64,000 bases of DNA from Phil1 sp964600045 (lineage in GTDB: Bacteria; Bacillota; Clostridia; Christensenellales; CAG-138): assembly GCA_964600045.1 (NCBI GenBank), contig CAZRHS010000002.1, positions 1-64,000 on the forward strand, given 5' to 3'. Below, one piece after another: positions 8,233 through 17,768 of the stretch. Position numbers and translations under genes: made by a program. Every line of letters starts with the position of its first letter. The stretch's first letter is position 1. The notes beneath the pieces were generated by a model. The model worked only from the letters and a program-made list of their open reading frames with translations. It made no database searches and had not been told where the DNA came from.

Positions 8233-10879
8233 CAGTGTTATTTACCTCGCATTCCGTGTCATCGGATATATCGTCATTGGCTACGGGCGCACCGTTTCCG
8301 AAACGTCTTTCAAATTCAGCCCTGTCTATGAGCAGTTTCCTCGCTTTGCTTCCGTCAAATCCGGATACAATCTTTTGCTGCTCCATTATATCAATCAGTC
8401 TTGCCGCCCGCGCATAACCGACTCTAAGTCTGCGCTGTATCATAGAAATGGAAGCTTGTCCGCTATCCATAACTATGCGCACGGCCTCAGGAAGAAGCTC
8501 ATCCTCCTGCTTACCGTTGCCATGAGCCGGGCTTTGAGTCGCATCATTCGTTATCCTGTCAAAAGCCTCTTCTTCAAGCGGAGGCTGCGAGCTTGTTTGA
8601 GCGAAGAAGTCCATAACCCTTTCAACCTCTTCGTCGGAAACAAAAGCGCCCTGCGCGCGTATCGGTTTGCTGGCGCCGTTTGCATGGAAGAGCATATCGC
8701 CTTTACCAAGCAGTTTTTCCGCGCCGGTAGTATCCAGTATTACGCGCGAATCAACGCCCGAAGAAACGGCAAACGCAATTCTTGAAGGAATGTTTGCCTT
8801 AATCAGGCCGGTTATAATATCGGTGGAAGGCCTTTGCGTTGCCACTATAAGATGAACTCCCGCCGCACGACCAAGCTGAGCAATGCGGCAAATAGAATCC
8901 TCAACATCCTTTGCGGCGACCATCATAAGGTCTGCCAACTCGTCTATTACTATTACGAGTTTGGGCAAACGTTCGCTTTCATCAACCAGCGCATTATAGC
9001 GGGCAAGATCGCGGGCATTAACCTTTGCCATGCTTTGATAACGCTGCTCCATCTGAAGCACTGCCCACTTTAAGGCTCCTGCGGCTTTCTTGGGATCTGT
9101 TACCACCGGCAGCATAAGGTGCGGCAAGGGCGCGTATACACGCATCTCAACAACTTTGGGATCTATAAGCACCAACCGCAAATCACTGGGAGATGCCTTA
9201 TATACCATGCTGAGAAGAATATCGTTAATGCAAACGCTTTTACCTGAACCGGTGGCACCGGCTATAAGCAAATGCGGCATCTTCTCAAGGTTGGCGCAAA
9301 CAATGCGTCCGGCAATATCTTTACCGAGCGCAAACGATATAGGCGAACGTTCGGATTGAAACTCCTTTGATTCTATAACTTCACGCAGCAGAACCTGCGC
9401 CGCGTTCTTATTGGGAATTTCTATACCTATTGCGGCCTTGCCGGGTATTGGAGCTTCTATACGCACAAGCGGAGCAGCCAAAGCAAGCGCTATGTCCTGG
9501 CTGAGAGACGTAATCCTATTTACCCTTATGCCCTGCGCAGGCTGAAGCTCAAACCTTGTTATAACCGGGCCTACGCTTATATTAATAATCCTAGCGGGTA
9601 TATTAAACGTGGCAAGAGTTTCTATGAGCAGCTTTGCCTTTTCCTGCGGTGATTCATTGCCGGTTGGCATATCCGAAGCGGGGCTGTTCAGCAGGCTGTA
9701 AGGCGGCCTTTGATAATCAACCACAGGGGCCGCTGACGTTGGAATATCTTCATCCTGTTCAGGTTCAGGGTCAACGGTTACGGCAGGAGTTTCCTCCGCT
9801 GCAGTTTCAATTATCGGCTCATATACGGGAATGGCAGTATCATCATCTTTTGCCGGAGCGTTCTTCACTATACGATTGTCTTCGTCCGGTTGAAATTCGT
9901 GGTAATATTCCGTATTTACCGTTTCCTCGTCAAGCTTATCAAAGGCTTTATCAATAGCCTTTTCTTTGGCGGCACGCTTTCTTATTTGGCCCTTTGAGGG
10001 AATAAATTCCGGGCCTTCATCTTCATCGTTTGTCGGACGCACGGGCTCAGATTTGCGTATAGGAGCAGCGGTCTCTGCAGCGAGTTCATTCTTTTGATTG
10101 AATGAAGAATCCAGAGTAAATATATTGCTTTCAAAAGAGTTTGCCTTCTTGCTGTTTTTAGCAGAAGCCTGTTTGTATGTTTTCTTTTTATTTGTTACCG
10201 GAGCTCCCGAAAGCACCTCTTCGGTTATATTTTCGGTGTATAGCTGCTGCTGTTGTGCACGGACATTCTGTTTATGTTCAGCAATGCGCTCATTGGCGTT
10301 AGATACGCCGGTTCGTATTGTTTGACCAAGCTTTGTGCCAGCATTCTTTATCGAAAGATGCGTTATAAGCAAAAAAGAAACCATGATGCAGGCTATAAAA
10401 AGAATATAGGAACCTATACGGCCTATAAGGAGCAGCGATGGGTATGCTAAAAGCGCGCCGATAATTCCTCCGCCTTCACGGTAGTTAAAACCGAGATCAT
10501 ACGCGTCTTTATAGTAGGCGAGTGCTTTTATGTTCTCTATCGTATCTCCGCGGCGGGCGATATGAATTATTGTAAGTATCGCAATTAAACTTATTACTCC
10601 AAGCAAAGCAGGCAATGCATCTACATCGCCTTCACTGAATACTATAAGCAGCACACCCGCTGCTATTATGCAAACAGGAATGGCATAACCGGCTATACCG
10701 AACAGGCCAAATAAGAATCCGCTTACAGCTTTTCCGAGAATGCCTACGGCATCAGAATACATGCTCGCACCTAAAAAAAGGCCGAGCGCGATAATCACAA
10801 CACCCCAAACTTCCCTCTTGGTTTGGGCTGATTTATCCGCCGCTTTCTTTTTTTGCGAGCTTTTTTTAGTGGTTGCCAT
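8219..10879 (-). CDS. ftsK: DNA translocase FtsK/SpoIIIE
   Basis: Membrane-anchored hexameric ATPase that pumps chromosomal DNA through the closing septum. In order: a lysine-rich start, about four transmembrane helices (roughly 25-190), a long charged linker rich in Glu, Ala and Pro (about 190-400), the motor with Walker A GATGSGKSVCIND and Walker B LVIVIDELADLMM, and a C-terminal winged-helix gamma domain (ASISMIQRRLRVGYARAARLIDIME). The start is put at the MATTKKSS methionine, which has AAGGAAGG just upstream. A start seven codons earlier is possible. The product is then 886 residues. Sporulation itself cannot be inferred from this gene. Confidence 0.95.
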   Translation of the reverse strand: MATTKKSSQKKKAADKSAQTKREVWGVVIIALGLFLGASMYSDAVGILGKAVSGFLFGLFGIAGYAIPVCIIAAGVLLIVFSEGDVDALPALLGVISLIAILTIIHIARRGDTIENIKALAYYKDAYDLGFNYREGGGIIGALLAYPSLLLIGRIGSYILFIACIMVSFLLITHLSIKNAGTKLGQTIRTGVSNANERIAEHKQNVRAQQQQLYTENITEEVLSGAPVTNKKKTYKQASAKNSKKANSFESNIFTLDSSFNQKNELAAETAAPIRKSEPVRPTNDEDEGPEFIPSKGQIRKRAAKEKAIDKAFDKLDEETVNTEYYHEFQPDEDNRIVKNAPAKDDDTAIPVYEPIIETAAEETPAVTVDPEPEQDEDIPTSAAPVVDYQRPPYSLLNSPASDMPTGNESPQEKAKLLIETLATFNIPARIINISVGPVITRFELQPAQGIRVNRITSLSQDIALALAAPLVRIEAPIPGKAAIGIEIPNKNAAQVLLREVIESKEFQSERSPISFALGKDIAGRIVCANLEKMPHLLIAGATGSGKSVCINDILLSMVYKASPSDLRLVLIDPKVVEMRVYAPLPHLMLPVVTDPKKAAGALKWAVLQMEQRYQSMAKVNARDLARYNALVDESERLPKLVIVIDELADLMMVAAKDVEDSICRIAQLGRAAGVHLIVATQRPSTDIITGLIKANIPSRIAFAVSSGVDSRVILDTTGAEKLLGKGDMLFHANGASKPIRAQGAFVSDEEVERVMDFFAQTSSQPPLEEEAFDRITNDATQSPAHGNGKQEDELLPEAVRIVMDSGQASISMIQRRLRVGYARAARLIDIMEQQKIVSGFDGSKARKLLIDRAEFERRFGNGAPVANDDISDDTECEVNNTDEEI

Positions 10880-10940
10880 AGTGCCTTCCTTTTCATGCAT
10901 TTGTATGTATTATACTATATTATTCCGTTTGAGAAAAGCA

Positions 10941-10972
10941 TAAGAATTGGCGCCGGCAAGAAACCGACGCCT
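10941..10972 (-). terminator. Probable terminator after the beta-propeller lipoprotein gene
   Basis: Minus strand: an 8-bp stem GGCGTCGG / CCGGCGCC around a seven-base loop, followed by an imperfect T-rich tract (AATTCTTATGCTTTTC). It lies 30 bases past the lipoprotein stop and before ftsK. Confidence 0.65.
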
Positions 10973-11001
10973 AAGCCTTAGAAGAATTCTTTCAAAATCC
11001 C

Positions 11002-12924
11002 TTATCCCTCAATATTGAGAGCGTATGTCGCGCGCACAACATCGCCGAGAGTTTCCTTATCTGTGTAGCATATATACACCGTATTCGCATCCGAGCCGGA
11101 TATTAATGAAGTACTTGTTAAATCCGCAATTTTTTTGTTTTCGGCTGTTTCAATATCGTAAACCCAGAGCGTGTACGGATATTCATCCAAAACCACCTCT
11201 GTCTCCGATTCTTCGCTTTCATCGCCGCCGGTTGCCCTGTTTTCAAAGTAATATATCTTACTGCCGTCCAAGGACCAGATAAAACTGAAAACGCTGAAAT
11301 CTTTTGTTATCTCGTGTATTTCTCCCGACTGAATATCTATATAAGCGAACAAAGGCTCCGTTGTTCCGGCTGCGTCTTCGCCGGAAACGGTATACGCCAT
11401 ATAACGCGAATCCGGACTTATACGGAAATTGTCGCCCGTTATAAACTCGCGGCGCGATCCGCCCTCAGGCTTTATTCTGTATATCGTGCCGCCGTTTTCC
11501 ATGTCGGTTTCAACAAAGTAAACCTCGCCATCGGCAAAACCAATGATGCTTTCGTCACAACCGTTTTTGTCAACGTCGCTGTGGCGTTTTGTCTCATCAG
11601 GCACATTAAAATCATACTGATGTATGCCTATTTCGCTTGATCCTCCTATTGAGAACAGTCTTCCGCCAAGGCTGTCCCAGCAATATGCGCTTATGGTGTT
11701 TCCAAAGCCAACGGCGGAAAGATCGGTTATAAGATCGCGGGAATCAACATCAAAAACATATAAATGCGAACTCTCTCCTGCCATTTCAAGCACTGCCAGG
11801 CGACGTCCGTCGGGTGAATATGATGCGGAAACTATTTGCTCAAATTGGTATTCCGTAAACGCCCTGCTTTTGCCGGAAAAGTCATGTATCCAAAGCTGTT
11901 CATACTCAATAGTATCCCCGCTGTCGGTATATTCACTTATGTGCTTTGAATAAATGCAGGCGTTTTTATCGGGAGTGACTGAAAGCGCGATGCCATCCGG
12001 TATTATAACGGCGCTTTGCGCTTCATTGCCGCTTATCCTGCAAGGCTGCACATCATATGCCGCAAGATATTCCATTTCGCTGTTGTATTCCGGCAATTCG
12101 CCGTTTTTGAGCTTAACTACGCTCCATTGGGCGCTTACGGCACCATCGCATGAGGAGAGTAAACTGCTCATTAAGGCCTCGGCTTCGGTTTTTGAACTTT
12201 GACCGTGAGAAATCAGCAATATTGTTTTAAGGTCGTTTGATAATGTAGGTGTCATTTTATCAGAGCAATTAAGTGTGCCGTTTCGATACATATCAAATGC
12301 GTTGGCAACAACATAATATGCTTCACCGAAGCCGGCTTTATCGGCAGAGCTGACATCTATGGCCGCATCATCTGCTGCTGATGTTTCTTCAGGAATTTCA
12401 TCATTTGCCGCAGGGCGAAGAGTAACCACTAAAATACCTTCAGATTCTTCGACAGAGTATAAGGCTTTATTGTTTAATTGAAAATACAGTGTATAAGATT
12501 CATCCGCTCCGGAAACGCTGAAAAAGGCATCTACAAGGCCATGCTGTACATCCGGTTCATCCAAGATATAATCCGTATGATCCAGTTTTCCTACTCTTAT
12601 TGCTAAACGGTATGGCTCATCAAGCAGCTGAATACCGTAATCGGGAAGAGTCCTTAACTGTATTTCGTTATCTCCCGAGGTAAGATTACTTCCGATGCAA
12701 AAATCAAGCGAAATAACCGTGTCCGTATCGAGCTCGGTTACGGAGAGTGAGCGCAGGTTACCGTCGTTTAGCTCAGCCCCGCCGCTTATTGAATCAGAGG
12801 TGAATCCTTCGTATGAAAGTTTTGAAACTATCGGTGTATCGGTTGAATCAGAATTGCTGCCGCAAGCGCTGAAGGCAAAGAGTATAACCAGTGCCATAGC
12901 AATGACCGTAAACTTTAATCGCAT
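11002..12924 (-). CDS. Secreted lipoprotein with C-terminal TolB/WD40-like beta-propeller
   Basis: Function unknown. The 640-residue protein starts with a signal peptide ending in a lipobox (FSACGSNSD, Cys near residue 21), so it should be anchored to the outer face of the membrane. After a beta-rich N-terminal region (about 30-180), the C-terminal half has repeats of the SPDGRRLAV, SPDSRYMAY and SLDGSKIYY type, as in TolB/WD40-like propellers. A propeller suggests binding or scaffolding, not catalysis. The start has AAGGAGAAAAGGTG upstream. It is divergent from the zinc-ribbon surface protein, with both promoters in a 177-base gap, so the two may share regulation. Confidence 0.8.
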   Translation of the reverse strand: MRLKFTVIAMALVILFAFSACGSNSDSTDTPIVSKLSYEGFTSDSISGGAELNDGNLRSLSVTELDTDTVISLDFCIGSNLTSGDNEIQLRTLPDYGIQLLDEPYRLAIRVGKLDHTDYILDEPDVQHGLVDAFFSVSGADESYTLYFQLNNKALYSVEESEGILVVTLRPAANDEIPEETSAADDAAIDVSSADKAGFGEAYYVVANAFDMYRNGTLNCSDKMTPTLSNDLKTILLISHGQSSKTEAEALMSSLLSSCDGAVSAQWSVVKLKNGELPEYNSEMEYLAAYDVQPCRISGNEAQSAVIIPDGIALSVTPDKNACIYSKHISEYTDSGDTIEYEQLWIHDFSGKSRAFTEYQFEQIVSASYSPDGRRLAVLEMAGESSHLYVFDVDSRDLITDLSAVGFGNTISAYCWDSLGGRLFSIGGSSEIGIHQYDFNVPDETKRHSDVDKNGCDESIIGFADGEVYFVETDMENGGTIYRIKPEGGSRREFITGDNFRISPDSRYMAYTVSGEDAAGTTEPLFAYIDIQSGEIHEITKDFSVFSFIWSLDGSKIYYFENRATGGDESEESETEVVLDEYPYTLWVYDIETAENKKIADLTSTSLISGSDANTVYICYTDKETLGDVVRATYALNIEG

Positions 12925-12953
12925 TCACCTTTTCTCCTTAATATACTGTTGCT

Positions 12954-12959
12954 ATTATA
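12954..12959 (-). promoter_or_regulatory. Probable -10 box of the lipoprotein gene
   Basis: A perfect TATAAT on the minus strand lies 29 bases before the lipoprotein start. A -35 box is poor (TTCCTT at 17 bases), so the element may need an activator or be an extended type. Confidence 0.5.
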
Positions 12960-13032
12960 CCCTAAAGCATAATAAAAAGGAACAAAAGTCCAATATTTAA
13001 TACATTGTTTGCAAATGCAACGCCGAAAAGAC

Positions 13033-13061
13033 TTTGCATAAGGGCATAAATTTGCTATAAT
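13033..13061 (+). promoter_or_regulatory. Promoter of the zinc-ribbon surface protein
   Basis: TTTGCA (13033-13038) and a perfect TATAAT (13056-13061) are 17 bases apart, 40 bases ahead of the ATG. An AGGAGG ribosome binding site follows at about 13088. Confidence 0.7.
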
Positions 13062-13101
13062 AACCCTAATTGACGATATCCCTATTCAGGAGGATTTATC
13101 T

Positions 13102-15102
13102 ATGAAATGTAAAGTATGCGGAGCGTACAACGAGGATTACCTTGAGTATTGCGAAAAGTGCGCTGCTCCGCTGACTGCTGATGAGGAGCCTGAAAAGGTT
13201 GAAGAAACTCAGCAGCCGGAAAACAATCAAAATAAAGGGCAGGATTATCAATCCTATGTAGCCTCAACCGGCGAAACTCCGCCGGCCTGGGGGTTTGTTA
13301 AGGCACCCAATTGGCCAAAGCCGGATTTTGACGCAAATACCGTGACCGAAGATGACATACCGCAGGGCTACGGAGCGCGCTTTAATCCCCGTCCCGCCGG
13401 CTCAACGGCACCTAAAATGACAGCTGCCAATGACGACGAAGATTTCACAAACAATGTTCGCGTACATAAAGCGGAAAAGCCCCAGGCAACCCGTACTGCC
13501 GTGCAGCCAAGCCGTAAGCACGAGCATGAAGCCCCCGCGCCGGCCGCAAAATCCACCGTTGAATATACCGATGATGATATTGACGGCGTAGTATCGCCTG
13601 TGCGCAGCACAAAGACGAGGCAGACCGTTAATAAGGTTACAAAGACGCCTTTAAAAAATATCGAAGAAGATATAGATATTGACGATGACGAATATGATTA
13701 CGACGAGGATGACTATGACGATAACGATCGTCATTCCCGCCGTGGCAACAGAAAGAATTCGAACGGCGGCTTAAAGAAAAACATATTGTTCATTGCCGCA
13801 GCGGCCGCTTTGGTTATACTTATAGCCATATTGGGCGTTGTTTATGTAAACAAGGTTCACGGCGGAGACTTCTCAAAGTTCATCAGCTGCACCTTTGGCG
13901 GTGATCCTATAACACGTACGCCCACTATAGAGGCTTGGGAAACCGATGACGGTGATCCCGCGTACCTTATAACCATCTACGCAAAGCGTAATTACACCGT
14001 GCGTTACAGCAACGGCGATATTCAGCTTGAGCGCACCATAGAGAAAAATCAGCGCTATATACCGTTTGTGGTGCCGCAGTCCATATTGGTTCCCGATGAG
14101 CCGCTTGATGTTGCGCAATACAGCGTTAAGCCCGATTTCTTTACTGTAATCAGCCCCTCCGGAGAGGAAACCAAGGTTGAAATCGATGAAGTTATAACAA
14201 TTGACATTCCCGCTATTGAGCTTACTGTTTCTCAGCCGAGCGTAACGGATTTCAGCGTTGACTCCCCCGTCGTTCCCATCGCGGGTTCTGTAAGCGACAA
14301 TACCGTAGGCGTGTTTGTTAACGATGAGCAGATTGCCATTGACGAAGCAGGTAACTTCTCAACGACCTATACGCTGCCCGGTGAAGGCGTAACCACCATA
14401 ACCATTGAGGCTCGTAAGAACGGTTATCAGACGGCGACGGCCGTGTTTAATGCCACGTACAGCTCAGGTAGCACTGCTACAACCGACCCGGGTCAAACCT
14501 CCACTTCCACGGATACTCAGACCCAAACTCAGGCGAGCAATGTTGAGTTCTCTGTGAATTCTGATGTTACACGCGCTGCCACAACATCTACTATGACTGT
14601 CAGCGGCACCATGGAAACCGGAGCTACGATAAGCGTAAGCGGCGTTGAGCTTGACGGATCCGTAACTCAGGATTCAACTGCCGGCACATTCAGCTTTACT
14701 GTAAAGACTGCAAATGTAGGCATCTATGAAGCGGTAATAACAGCCACTAAGGGTGACGCGGCAAAGACCTCTACGCTTTATCTTGAGCATCAGCCCGATA
14801 AAACATCTTATATGGAGAGTGTTTATAAGATGGACTATGATAAGATAAAGAACTATCCGAATCATGAGCAGGGCTATAAGATAGTTGGCAAGGTAACCGA
14901 GGTTATCCAGGCTACACCTTATGTAAAGGCCAAGATACAGACCAGCGACGGCGATATGATATTCTATTATTACAGCGGTGTCGCTACCATCGAGGCCGGT
15001 GACGGCAAGACGTATGAGCTTTATGGCGATCCGTATGGTACAGATTCCTCAACAGGACTGCCTCAGCTGCATGCCTGGTTCATACTTAAGCGTTCCAACT
15101 AA
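13102..15102 (+). CDS. Zinc-ribbon, single-pass membrane protein with Ig-like extracellular domains
   Basis: Function unknown. The 666-residue protein is built as a cytoplasmic zinc ribbon (CKVCGAYNEDYLEYCEKC, residues 3-20), a long low-complexity linker (about 25-225) with a very acidic Asp/Tyr patch near residue 200, one transmembrane helix (about 227-249), then a beta-rich outer part. That part includes an Ig-like domain with the SPVVPIAGSVSD motif, a Thr/Ser/Gln spacer, a second Ig-like domain and a C-terminal domain that looks like an OB fold (YKIVGKVTEV). Similar architectures in Clostridia are annotated only as zinc-ribbon proteins. It may sense or organise the envelope, but nothing in the neighbourhood fixes its role. 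Confidence 0.82.
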   Translation: MKCKVCGAYNEDYLEYCEKCAAPLTADEEPEKVEETQQPENNQNKGQDYQSYVASTGETPPAWGFVKAPNWPKPDFDANTVTEDDIPQGYGARFNPRPAGSTAPKMTAANDDEDFTNNVRVHKAEKPQATRTAVQPSRKHEHEAPAPAAKSTVEYTDDDIDGVVSPVRSTKTRQTVNKVTKTPLKNIEEDIDIDDDEYDYDEDDYDDNDRHSRRGNRKNSNGGLKKNILFIAAAAALVILIAILGVVYVNKVHGGDFSKFISCTFGGDPITRTPTIEAWETDDGDPAYLITIYAKRNYTVRYSNGDIQLERTIEKNQRYIPFVVPQSILVPDEPLDVAQYSVKPDFFTVISPSGEETKVEIDEVITIDIPAIELTVSQPSVTDFSVDSPVVPIAGSVSDNTVGVFVNDEQIAIDEAGNFSTTYTLPGEGVTTITIEARKNGYQTATAVFNATYSSGSTATTDPGQTSTSTDTQTQTQASNVEFSVNSDVTRAATTSTMTVSGTMETGATISVSGVELDGSVTQDSTAGTFSFTVKTANVGIYEAVITATKGDAAKTSTLYLEHQPDKTSYMESVYKMDYDKIKNYPNHEQGYKIVGKVTEVIQATPYVKAKIQTSDGDMIFYYYSGVATIEAGDGKTYELYGDPYGTDSSTGLPQLHAWFILKRSN

Positions 15103-15118
15103 TAGTTAACAAGAGAAT

Positions 15119-15148
15119 GGGCGGTGTAAAAACCGCCCTATATTTTTA
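15119..15148 (+). terminator. Terminator after the zinc-ribbon protein
   Basis: A perfect 7-bp stem GGGCGGT / ACCGCCC with a six-base loop, followed by TATATTTTTAT, 16 bases past the stop codon. Confidence 0.85.
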
Positions 15149-15160
15149 TATAAAATTTAA

Positions 15161-15184
15161 GGAGCGGACAAACCGCTCCTTTTA
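15161..15184. terminator. Second, probably bidirectional terminator between convergent genes
   Basis: A 7-bp stem GGAGCGG / CCGCTCC with loop ACAAA. The plus strand continues with TTTTT, and the minus strand continues with a T-rich tract after TTAA. It lies 19 bases past the stop of the DivIVA-like gene, so it can end both convergent units. Confidence 0.75.
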
Positions 15185-15203
15185 ATGTGCTTTATATTTT
15201 GTT

Positions 15204-16055
15204 TTACGAATCCTGAAGTACGTCGTCGATTATAGCGTTGAGCGCATCGTTTATTCTGTCCTCGCCTTCACGAGCCTCAATTTCTTCTGAGGTTTCCGCG
15301 CTCCTCATGCCTATAATCTCATTAACTGTCATCATAGGCTGCTCCTCCTCTGAATCGGATACTTCTTCTTTGAGCATTGCCGTTGGACCATGATCCTCAT
15401 GATTTTCGGTTGCAACCTCCGCGGGAACTTCTTTTTCAGTTTCATCATCAGAGGCAGAAACCGTCGGACGATTCTCTATTTTATAGATGCTCTTCATAAG
15501 CTCGGACGGGTTGCTATATGATTCCGGAAGCTCCTTTGCATCCACGCTGCTGTTCCCAGCGTTTACATACTCCCCTGCCATTTCTATTTCGTTATCCAAA
15601 TTGGTGTCCTTTATGCAGGAACGGAAATATTCAGCCTGCGCTGCCGCTGTTTCTGCAGCTCGCTGCAAAGCTTTATTAAGCTGCTTGGCGCTTTCTATAT
15701 AGTTTTGCATAAAGGCCTCCGCACGAAGCGCGCTTTGGCGGGAGTCTTCCTCAGCCTGAAGTTTTATCTTATCAGCTTCATCCTGCGCCGCGGCAATTAT
15801 GCTTTCGGCTTCGGCATGCGCGGCTGCTTTATCCTCGTTAGCCTTTTCGATAATGCGGTCTCCTTCGTTTTGTGCTTCCCTAAGAACCTTGCCGGCATCG
15901 CTCTGCGCGCGGGTAAGGGCATTAGCTATAGCGCTTTCTTTTGATTTATATTCCTCTATGGCCTGTTCCAAGCGCGCATTAAGTGCTTCCTGCTCACTAA
16001 GTTTCGCTCTCAGTTCCTCAATGGTCGCTTCAAGTTCCTTTTTCTTGCCAAACAT
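15204..16055 (-). CDS. DivIVA-like coiled-coil protein
   Basis: A 283-residue protein that is almost entirely coiled coil from residue 5 to about 150 (heptad-rich ELEATIEELRAKLSEQEALNARLEQ, then Ala/Glu/Lys-rich), followed by an acidic, disordered C-terminal half. It resembles DivIVA/GpsB-family cell-division organisers in composition but lacks a clear N-terminal DivIVA membrane-binding motif, so the assignment is loose. It follows ruvB by 32 bases with a strong GGGAGGATATAAAC ribosome binding site and is probably the last gene of the ruvCAB operon. A general coiled-coil protein is the alternative. Confidence 0.6.
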   Translation of the reverse strand: MFGKKKELEATIEELRAKLSEQEALNARLEQAIEEYKSKESAIANALTRAQSDAGKVLREAQNEGDRIIEKANEDKAAAHAEAESIIAAAQDEADKIKLQAEEDSRQSALRAEAFMQNYIESAKQLNKALQRAAETAAAQAEYFRSCIKDTNLDNEIEMAGEYVNAGNSSVDAKELPESYSNPSELMKSIYKIENRPTVSASDDETEKEVPAEVATENHEDHGPTAMLKEEVSDSEEEQPMMTVNEIIGMRSAETSEEIEAREGEDRINDALNAIIDDVLQDS

Positions 16056-16087
16056 GTTTATATCCTCCCTCGTATATAATAATCAGT

Positions 16088-17131
16088 TTATTTGATATCC
16101 ATGCGTTCTTGCCTGGGGTCAATGCTGTCCTTGGGCGGGTCATACCCCATGTGCAAATATGCCGCAGGCATCGGGATTCTTCCGCGCGGTGTTCGCGCTA
16201 TAAAGCCAAGCTGCAACAGATACGGTTCATACACGTCTTCTATTGTTGAAGCGTCATCACCGGTTGCGGCCGCTATTGTATCAAGTCCAACGGCGCGGCC
16301 ACCAAACTTTACAATCATGGTTTCAAGTATGCGCCTGTCTACCGTATCAAGGCCAAGCTCATCTATTGAAAGCATATCAAGTCCGGCTCGCGCTGTGGCA
16401 AGATCAATTTTACCTTCTCCGCGCACTTCGGCATAGTCCCTTACACGCCTGAGCAATCGGTTAACAATTCTCGGTGTTCCGCGAGAGCGTGAAGCTATTT
16501 CAATTGCGCCTTCTCTATCTATCGGTATGTCCAATATGCCTGCGCTTCTTACAATTATTTCAAGCAAATCCTCCGGCGCGTATGGCTGAAGCTGCTCTTT
16601 TATGCCAAACCTGTCCCTTAACGGAGCTGTAAGCAGGCCCATGCGCGTGGTTGCTCCAATCAACGTAAAATGAGGAAGATCAAGGCGTATTGAATGCGCG
16701 CTCGGGCCTTTGCCTATTATAATGTCGAGCGCATAATCCTCCATAGCAGGATACAGCACTTCTTCAACCGTTGCGTTGAGCCGATGAATTTCATCTATAA
16801 AAAGCACGTCTCCCGGGGCTATATTAGTAAGAATAGCGGCTAATTCGCCCTTGTGCGATATAGCGGGTCCGCTTGTAATATGAAGCGTACCGCCCATTTC
16901 ATTAGCTATTATTGAGGCAAGAGTGGTTTTGCCAAGGCCAGGAGGCCCATAGAACAGCGCATGATCAAGCGGCTCACCGCGCCGCTTTGCCGCTTCTATA
17001 TATATTTCAACATGCTCTTTTACTGCCTTTTGACCGATGTACTCTTTCAGGTATTTTGGCCTTAGGCTGAATTCATTCGCTTCATCTTCCGCAAGCATTG
17101 ATGAGGAAATAAGCCTGTCGTCATTTGCCAC
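16088..17131 (-). CDS. ruvB: Holliday junction branch-migration helicase RuvB
   Basis: Hexameric AAA+ motor that drives branch migration with RuvA. The 347 residues show LRPKYLKEYIGQ, Walker A GPPGLGKTTLA, Walker B LFIDEIHRL, sensor 1 GATTRMGLLTAPLRDRFG and the winged-helix C-terminus with TPRGR. Length is normal. The start codon is GTG (17131), six bases after ruvA ends, with an AAAGG site. Confidence 0.97.
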   Translation of the reverse strand: MANDDRLISSSMLAEDEANEFSLRPKYLKEYIGQKAVKEHVEIYIEAAKRRGEPLDHALFYGPPGLGKTTLASIIANEMGGTLHITSGPAISHKGELAAILTNIAPGDVLFIDEIHRLNATVEEVLYPAMEDYALDIIIGKGPSAHSIRLDLPHFTLIGATTRMGLLTAPLRDRFGIKEQLQPYAPEDLLEIIVRSAGILDIPIDREGAIEIASRSRGTPRIVNRLLRRVRDYAEVRGEGKIDLATARAGLDMLSIDELGLDTVDRRILETMIVKFGGRAVGLDTIAAATGDDASTIEDVYEPYLLQLGFIARTPRGRIPMPAAYLHMGYDPPKDSIDPRQERMDIK

Positions 17132-17137
17132 TGTGCT

Positions 17138-17746
17138 TTACCTTTTGCCCTTTCCGGCCAACCATTTGAGTGCGCCTGTTATCATATCCTCTACCCTGTC
17201 GCAGTCATCAACCTCCGCAACAGCCCTGCCGGCGGTTACGCCGTCATACCCAAGCGACACAAGAGCAGCAATCGCTTCACTGCGTATGCCCATGCTGCCA
17301 TTTTTCTTTTCGCTGGCGGCCTCGGTTTGAACGGCATCATCCGCGGTAACCTTTTCTTTTAATTCAAGCAAAACACGCGCGGCTGTCTTTTTGCCCATAC
17401 CGGGTATTTTATCAAACGCGGCCGTATTTTCGGTTAATATAGCGAGTGTTATATCCTGTACGCTCAGCGATCCTAAAATACTTAAAGCCAGTTTGGGACC
17501 GACACGCGTAACACCTATAAGCCTTCGAAACATTGCTCGTTCCTCTTTTGTTTCAAAGCCGTAGAGTGCCATAACGTCCTGAGAAAGAGACAGATGAAAA
17601 TGCGTATAAAGTCTATGAGCTTCCCCTTGCTTCAGGCATTTTAAGGTTTGAGAAGAACAGAATAATTCATAACCCACGCCACCGGCCTCAATTACGGCAC
17701 GATCCTGCGTTACTTCATCAATCATTCCAGAAATATATGCGTACAT
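17138..17746 (-). CDS. ruvA: Holliday junction DNA-binding protein RuvA
   Basis: Tetrameric protein that holds the four-way junction and loads RuvB. The 202 residues begin MYAYISGMIDEV, the usual start of the OB-fold domain, followed by helix-hairpin-helix motifs (LIGVTRVGPKLALSIL, DKIPGMGKKTAARVLLELK) and the C-terminal UBA-like domain that contacts RuvB (EAIAALVSLGYDGVTAGRAV). It lies between ruvC and ruvB in one operon. Confidence 0.96.
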   Translation of the reverse strand: MYAYISGMIDEVTQDRAVIEAGGVGYELFCSSQTLKCLKQGEAHRLYTHFHLSLSQDVMALYGFETKEERAMFRRLIGVTRVGPKLALSILGSLSVQDITLAILTENTAAFDKIPGMGKKTAARVLLELKEKVTADDAVQTEAASEKKNGSMGIRSEAIAALVSLGYDGVTAGRAVAEVDDCDRVEDMITGALKWLAGKGKR

Positions 17747-17768
17747 ACCTGATTACTCCATTTTGAAA

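Noticed and set aside
7895..8785. 296-codon open frame on the plus strand, antisense to rimO and ftsK
   Set aside because: It lies wholly over two well-supported genes, has no ribosome binding site and no recognisable motif. It is a shadow of codon bias.
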